NCBI GenBank assembly: GCA_030620925.1
Contig: JAUXIQ010000024.1
Coordinates: 1-11,841, forward strand
From: Nitrospinota bacterium
GTDB taxonomy: Bacteria; JAUXIQ01
Direction of reading: 5' to 3'
Length of the DNA stretch: 11,841 nucleotides
Below the pieces are notes generated by a model, which had not been told where the DNA came from, did not search any database, and worked only from the letters and a program-made list of their open reading frames with translations. Position 1 is the stretch's first letter; every line of letters begins with the position of its first letter. Both the position numbers and the translations under genes were made by a program. This document shows positions 7,628 through 11,841 of this stretch, one piece after another.

Positions 7628-7709
7628 GTGTCAACAATTTAGTGTAAATTGCGTTTAATCTAATTGCTTAAAGAAGGGTAGATTGGCGCTCACCTTTCCG
7701 ACCGGGTTT
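7628..7709 (+). repeat. left terminal inverted repeat
   Basis: Starts GTGTCAACAATTT and ends CCGACCGGGTTT; it is the partner of 8071-8152. Mismatches cluster in bases 14-43 of the arm, while both the outer tip and the inner block are nearly invariant. Confidence 0.8.
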
Positions 7710-7754
7710 CCCTTAGTGCCCTCGTTCATATCTGACTTGATCTTATTCGTGAGG

Positions 7755-7816
7755 GTTTCGATATCCAGATTTTATTGAAATTTTGCTAACTGTTAATAGT
7801 GGCAAGATATCGAAAC
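7755..7816. repeat. inner 11-bp inverted repeat of the element
   Basis: GTTTCGATATC (7755-7765) and GATATCGAAAC (7806-7816) are perfect reverse complements, 40 bases apart. They lie inside the long repeats in the matching order, which suggests that the palindrome once extended to the centre and that about 210 bases were inserted into the right half, or lost from the left half. Confidence 0.6.
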
Positions 7817-8070
7817 TTTTTGCAAGAACTGACCGACCACTAGATCTTGCGCCTCCCCCCCTTGAACCAAGAAGCTACCCTATGATCAGCTCAGGTTTAA
7901 AACCTTCCCGCCCATCGAAAACCTCCTCTTACCCCAAAGTAAGCCTATACCCTAACTTAACTTACTGGACCGGTTTATGGGGGGCAGGTCACCATGGAAA
8001 TCGTTGCAGGTGAGTTCATCTGTAACAAGCTGTTGGCATTCTCCCTGAAGGAAGAACTACATTGGAGGTC

Positions 8071-8152
8071 AAACCCGGTCGGAAAGGTGGGCGCCAATCT
8101 ACCCTTCTTCAAGCAGATAACCCAAAGAGAATGTACACAAAATTGTTGACAC
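8071..8152 (-). repeat. right terminal inverted repeat
   Basis: Partner of 7628-7709. Its outer tip, read on the plus strand, ends TTGTTGACAC and so contains a perfect -35 hexamer pointing out of the element. Confidence 0.8.
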
Positions 8153-8175
8153 CACAAAAAAAAAGGTTTTATTAT
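8146..8175 (+). promoter_or_regulatory. outward promoter formed at the element's right end
   Basis: TTGACA (8146-8151) lies in the last bases of the right inverted repeat, and TATTAT (8170-8175) lies 18 bases further in flanking DNA. Both are near consensus. Transcription would begin at about 8182, some 65 bases before the GTG of the next gene. A run of nine A residues fills part of the spacer. Confidence 0.6.
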
Positions 8176-8247
8176 GCTTTTCGAACATTTGGTAGGGGCT
8201 GAGTGGACGTGTAAATAATCTTCATTAATAAAAGTAAGGATGAAAAC

Positions 8248-8751
8248 GTGAAATCAACGATAGTAATTTTAATCGCATCGGCTTCTATCGTGATTGGTGG
8301 TTCTCTTTTTGCGGGCAAAGCAAAGGATGCTCAACAGATTACGTCGGAAGAGGAATCCGCTTCTGAGATGCTTTTTGGTTATCAGATCTTATCTCCTCGC
8401 GCCGGTGATGCGACCACCGATCTTCGGGTTGAAACAGGCTGCGATGAGGCAGAACCCCGTAAAGTGATCGTAAAGCTGGGCTGGAAAGTCGCCACGTCTC
8501 CGGGGTTGGAGCAGCGCGTTCTTCTGACAATATATAAAAACGGCTTGGTGACAGGCAAATTCGAATCGAGTGACGCTTTGTCGCCGGAACAGTCTTCACA
8601 CGTTTTGGAAGGATTAGCCCCGGGTATCATTAACTACTGGAGGGTCCTCACCCTTCAGGAGGATGGCTGGGTACCGAGCGAAACAGCGAGTTTCAAAGCG
8701 ACTGTCTGCATAGCAGACTATGTATCACCACAACCGCACAAGGCTCAATGA
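8248..8751 (+). CDS. exported small protein, fibronectin-III-like region
   Basis: A 167-residue protein with a GTG start, preceded by TAAGGA about 7 bases upstream (an ATG at 8240 is closed by TGA after two codons). Residues 1-22 form a signal peptide: a short basic start, then TIVILIASASIVIGGSLFAG. The rest, about 45-152, has alternating beta-strand patterns (K-V-I-V-K-L-G-W-K-V-A, Q-R-V-L-L-T-I-Y-K-N-G, L-A-P-G-I-I-N-Y-W-R-V). The last of these is typical of a fibronectin type III or similar Ig-like sandwich. Two Cys (C65 and C154) could form a disulfide. It lies 93 bp before the giant secreted protein, same strand, no clear terminator between, so co-transcription is likely. I do not recognise a specific family; the function is unknown. 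Confidence 0.82.
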   Translation: MKSTIVILIASASIVIGGSLFAGKAKDAQQITSEEESASEMLFGYQILSPRAGDATTDLRVETGCDEAEPRKVIVKLGWKVATSPGLEQRVLLTIYKNGLVTGKFESSDALSPEQSSHVLEGLAPGIINYWRVLTLQEDGWVPSETASFKATVCIADYVSPQPHKAQ

Positions 8752-8844
8752 GCATCTGTCAGTATGCGCCATGAGGTGATGTCATATACTCATCTTTTAG
8801 AATTGAATAGAAGTTGCTCGGAATCGAACAATTGGAGGTCAGTA

Positions 8845-11841
8845 ATGAAGGAAATTAGAGCAGCCTTGAGACCGTCTATTGCGTTTGCACTTCCTTCGTA
8901 TCGAAAGCCCCTGACAATTCTTTTCATTGCCGGGATAATAAGTGTGGCTATATTAATTGTATCGACACCTGTGTCGGCTTTGGTAACACTTGAAGAAATC
9001 AACCCCACCAATTCAGACCTGGATGCGGGGGGCAACCCTGATCCCGCCAACCTTCAAGGCCCCGACCCCGATGGCGCCTCCGCCGGCCGCGTTAACGGTC
9101 TTGCAAGTGTCGCTGGTAACAATGATATATTCTATGCTGCCAGCGAATGGGGCGGGCTTTTTAAAACTGTAGACGGTGGATTGACCTGGGTTCGCCTAAA
9201 CGGTCATCTTCCAGTCGCTACCTGGGATGTGGAGGTGGACCCGAACAACCCGTCTATCGTATATGCGACCTCTTTCTATGACGGTCGGCTTGATCCTAAA
9301 TCAGGCATTCAGGTAAGCTATGACGGAGGAAACACATGGCTGCGCATGTTGACGTCATACCCTGACCCAGACCTTGAAGGCACATCAGACGATAACACTC
9401 CCCCTGGCTTCGTCTGCAATAACAACCGCCGCACGGAACCTTCGGCATTCGGTATCAGCATCGACCAGGATAACTCCCAGAACGTCTACATCGGCACAAA
9501 CTGCGGCCTGGCCATCAGCAATGACAGCGGCAGTACATGGGATTTTGTCGATCCCACACCGGCAGACACCGCTTCCGATATATGGGATGTGGTTGTGCAC
9601 AATGGAATAATAGACGTCTGCGGCAATGACGGCCATTTCCGCTCGACCGACGGTGGCTCCTTGTGGACGGTCGGAAGTGCGCTGCCGGGAGGCAATTGCA
9701 CCCTCGCTATCTCACCGGATGAAGATTATGTCCTTTTTGCCACGGTTGGTACAAGTATTTTCGAGTCTGATGATGCCGGCGCGAGCTGGACGGCATTGCC
9801 CAACCCCAGACCGCAGGGGCGCATCCCGGTCATAATAACCAATAACCGATCTGGAACCAACTTTGATCTCTGGTTTGGTGATGTCTCTCTGCACCGAAGG
9901 AGTTGTACCACTCCCTCCACTCCAGCCCCGGGCGGAGCGATCCGCTGCCCCTCTGTTCCGAACGGAACTGACGGGGTAGATAATGACGGTGACGGTAATA
10001 CGGACGAGGCGGACGAAACCTGGTTCGGCCCTTTTACCCGCTCAGTCGGTGCTCATGACGACGCTGGAGACCTTGTTTTCGACACCCAGGCTGCCGACGA
10101 TGCCTGCCCGATGATTTTCTCCTCTGACGGCGGTGTCTACTATAACACTGATACCGGTGCAGGCTGTCATAATCCGAACTGGGAGCAGCCGAATGTTACA
10201 CCGCGTGCGCAGTGGCTGTTTGCTATGGACGGTGCCGACCAACCGGGTGAGAATGATGAGGACCTTTATTTCGGCACCCAGGACATCGGCTCCTGGGCTA
10301 CGACCGATGCAGGTGCGGCAAACCCTAGTTGGAGCAATAAGGATTGTTGCGATGTGTTTGATATAGTAGCCGATTCTAACAGAGTTCTATATACTGTCTG
10401 TTGTTTTGGGGGCGCACGGGCAAACCGTCTTTTCATGCGAAACAGTGGTATGACCGGTGGGGGTGAGATAAATAACTATCCGCCCGGCAATCTACCGGGG
10501 TTCAGGCCAGACAGTATCATAGACCAGTTCGGGGACGATAAGTATGTTCTCGTAACCAGGAGCGGAGTATTCATTACCGATGATATCACCGACTCACCCA
10601 TTACCTGGACACAACTCGATACCGGCCCTGCCAATGCATGCGGCGTACAGGCCTCCGTCGACGGCCTAGGCACGCCTACTTTTTACGTCCAGGCCGGAAT
10701 CTGTAATGAAAGAACAATGGGTAACAACGGAGACCGGTTGTGGAAATATACCGGTACTGACCCCGGCGGAAGCTGGGTGCGTATCGACACGAATCTGCCT
10801 GGCGCCAGTCAGGGCGTCGGTATATTCGCTGCGGACTCCAACGACCCCAATGAGCTTTATGCTTCCAATATCAGAACCCTCCTGGGTGGTGGTCCGCAGA
10901 TGGTATTTTCAAATGATGGTGGTCTGACCTGGGAAAACGATGCTGAACTGGATGACATGATGACCGCCGGAGGCTTCTTTAAGTACCGGACTGAACGGGG
11001 GCCATCAAACTTTACCCGGTTTCGAGGCTATCCTCAGCCGACCTTGCTGGCCGTGGACCCGGAAGCACCCGAAATCCTTGTGGCGGGTGGGCGAGATTCA
11101 GGCGTGTTTATCAGCGGGAACAGCGGCGAGACATGGACTCTGGTGTCCGATCCGTTTGAATCCGATATTTCCGGTATTCCACATGTACCGAGACCGTGGT
11201 TCGCTTACTTCGATCATGACACGGCAGGCCAGACAGACGTCTACATCGGCACACAAGGACGCGGTGTTTGGAGGCTTTCTTTTACACCACCCCCTGTCGC
11301 TGATGCTGATGGCCCTTACATTACCTTCGAAGGGGTGGACATCGCGTTGGATGGAACCGGCTCCAATGACCCGGACGGCGGACCATTGGATTACGCATGG
11401 GATTTAGACGACGACGGTGCTTTCGATGATGCCGGCACCTCCACTCCGACTTTTGATATGGTCGGTCAGGACGGTGTTTTTCCCATCGCCCTCCGTGTGA
11501 CAGATTCAGACACATTCACCGATATCGACGAAACCAACGTAATAGTCTTAAATGTGGCGCCCGGTGTAAGCATTGGCTCTGATGCCCCTAAAGACGAGGG
11601 ATCAATTTTAACAGTGAGCGGCACGGTTACCGACCCCGGCTGGCTCGAACTCCTGACGGCGACCATCGACTGGGATAATGGAACACCGGTACAACCCATC
11701 ACAGGAACCTTGGAAAACGTAAGACCCGACGCAACACTGGTCTTCAACACAACACACGCTTACGGCGACAACGATAATTACAACATCGAGGTATGCGGTT
11801 TCGATGACGATACTTCGACCTGCGATACGACCGCAGCGCAG
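8845..11841 (+). CDS. giant secreted Asp-box beta-propeller protein with PKD domains (3' truncated)
   Basis: One uninterrupted frame of 999 codons runs from the ATG at 8845 to the right edge with no stop, so the C-terminus is missing. GGAGGT five bases before the ATG fixes the start. Residues 1-45 are a signal peptide with a long N-region and hydrophobic core [17 protein letters not shown], likely cut after P-V-S-A. Residues about 80-810 hold repeated Asp-box motifs (S-x-D-x-G-x-x-W) as in BNR/sortilin/exo-sialidase-like propellers: around D110, D160, D227, D269, D310 and D691, with a variant at N759. [15 protein letters not shown] (376-390) is a calcium-loop motif. From 818 comes a PKD domain ([25 protein letters not shown]), then a second PKD-like domain from about 905. 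Catalytic residues for hydrolysis are not evident; a surface or adhesive role is inference. Confidence 0.95.
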   Translation, partial: MKEIRAALRPSIAFALPSYRKPLTILFIAGIISVAILIVSTPVSALVTLEEINPTNSDLDAGGNPDPANLQGPDPDGASAGRVNGLASVAGNNDIFYAASEWGGLFKTVDGGLTWVRLNGHLPVATWDVEVDPNNPSIVYATSFYDGRLDPKSGIQVSYDGGNTWLRMLTSYPDPDLEGTSDDNTPPGFVCNNNRRTEPSAFGISIDQDNSQNVYIGTNCGLAISNDSGSTWDFVDPTPADTASDIWDVVVHNGIIDVCGNDGHFRSTDGGSLWTVGSALPGGNCTLAISPDEDYVLFATVGTSIFESDDAGASWTALPNPRPQGRIPVIITNNRSGTNFDLWFGDVSLHRRSCTTPSTPAPGGAIRCPSVPNGTDGVDNDGDGNTDEADETWFGPFTRSVGAHDDAGDLVFDTQAADDACPMIFSSDGGVYYNTDTGAGCHNPNWEQPNVTPRAQWLFAMDGADQPGENDEDLYFGTQDIGSWATTDAGAANPSWSNKDCCDVFDIVADSNRVLYTVCCFGGARANRLFMRNSGMTGGGEINNYPPGNLPGFRPDSIIDQFGDDKYVLVTRSGVFITDDITDSPITWTQLDTGPANACGVQASVDGLGTPTFYVQAGICNERTMGNNGDRLWKYTGTDPGGSWVRIDTNLPGASQGVGIFAADSNDPNELYASNIRTLLGGGPQMVFSNDGGLTWENDAELDDMMTAGGFFKYRTERGPSNFTRFRGYPQPTLLAVDPEAPEILVAGGRDSGVFISGNSGETWTLVSDPFESDISGIPHVPRPWFAYFDHDTAGQTDVYIGTQGRGVWRLSFTPPPVADADGPYITFEGVDIALDGTGSNDPDGGPLDYAWDLDDDGAFDDAGTSTPTFDMVGQDGVFPIALRVTDSDTFTDIDETNVIVLNVAPGVSIGSDAPKDEGSILTVSGTVTDPGWLELLTATIDWDNGTPVQPITGTLENVRPDATLVFNTTHAYGDNDNYNIEVCGFDDDTSTCDTTAAQ

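Larger units (their letters stand above)
7628..8152. mobile_element. 525-bp IS relic or MITE-like element with 82-bp inverted ends
   Basis: The left end (7628-7709) and the reverse complement of the right end (8071-8152) are both 82 bases and align without gaps at about 69 of 82 positions. The inner 39 bases differ at one position. The outer tips are GTGTCAACAATTT on both sides. Read outward, both inner blocks encode N-P-V-G-K-V-x-A-N-L-P-F-F-K-Q. At the left end this is the tail of a 38-residue open frame on the minus strand (7771-7655) ending KQLD, preceded by LDIETLTNKIKSDMNEG. No complete transposase remains, and no target-site duplication is visible at 7627/8153. The tips resemble those of some mutator-type (IS256-like) elements, but I would not assign a family. 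Confidence 0.7.

Noticed and set aside
7783-8157. Open frames on both strands inside the 525-bp element
   Set aside because: They are low-complexity and overlap the terminal repeat without matching any transposase pattern I know.
8990-11750. About a dozen open frames of 60-109 codons on both strands
   Set aside because: All lie in other frames of the single 999-codon gene, which alone has Asp-box and PKD motifs.

Overview
This is a bacterial window in two parts. Positions 1 to about 7290 look like ordinary chromosome. From about 7290 to the right edge it looks like accessory DNA inserted at a tRNA-Pro gene. The organism cannot be named from the sequence: Shine-Dalgarno sites, ATG/GTG/TTG starts, a tRNA with encoded CCA and the surE/pcm/apt genes only say Bacteria. 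The gene set (a helical vWA protein, a COG2509-type flavoprotein, a TIGR00725 protein) would suit an uncultured Chloroflexota-like or deep-branching lineage, but that is a weak inference.

Left part. A vWA-domain protein runs in from the left edge (5' end missing). It is followed on the same strand by a DJ-1/PfpI-family protein. On the opposite strand, in transcription order, lies a tight cluster of a TIGR00725 nucleotide-binding-fold protein, apt (adenine salvage) and a 96-residue protein of unknown function. Upstream of that cluster, on the same strand, are an apparently intact HicB-type antitoxin gene and a decayed hicA toxin gene, closed by an intrinsic terminator. Upstream again is tRNA-Pro(CGG). 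The next minus-strand group is surE, a COG2509-type FAD dehydrogenase and pcm. surE and the FAD gene overlap by 4 bases; pcm follows after 42 bases.

Right part. At 7287-7331 lies the exact 3' half of a second proline tRNA (anticodon GGG, from the anticodon loop through CCA) with no 5' half beside it. The break falls inside a 31-bp near-perfect inverted repeat with the form of a tyrosine-recombinase core site. This is what the distal end of an element integrated into tRNA-Pro(GGG) would look like, so DNA to its right is probably the element. That DNA begins with a gene-poor, AT-rich stretch. Then comes a 525-bp structure bounded by 82-bp inverted repeats (an IS relic or MITE-like element). Its right end carries a TTGACA hexamer that, with TATTAT just outside, forms a good outward promoter.

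Downstream of that promoter are two genes for exported proteins: a 167-residue protein with a signal peptide, and a very large secreted protein (999 codons visible, no stop before the edge). The large protein has Asp-box (BNR/sortilin-like) beta-propeller repeats, a calcium-loop motif and C-terminal PKD-type domains. It is the main content of the last 3 kb. All smaller open frames inside it, on both strands, are shadows.
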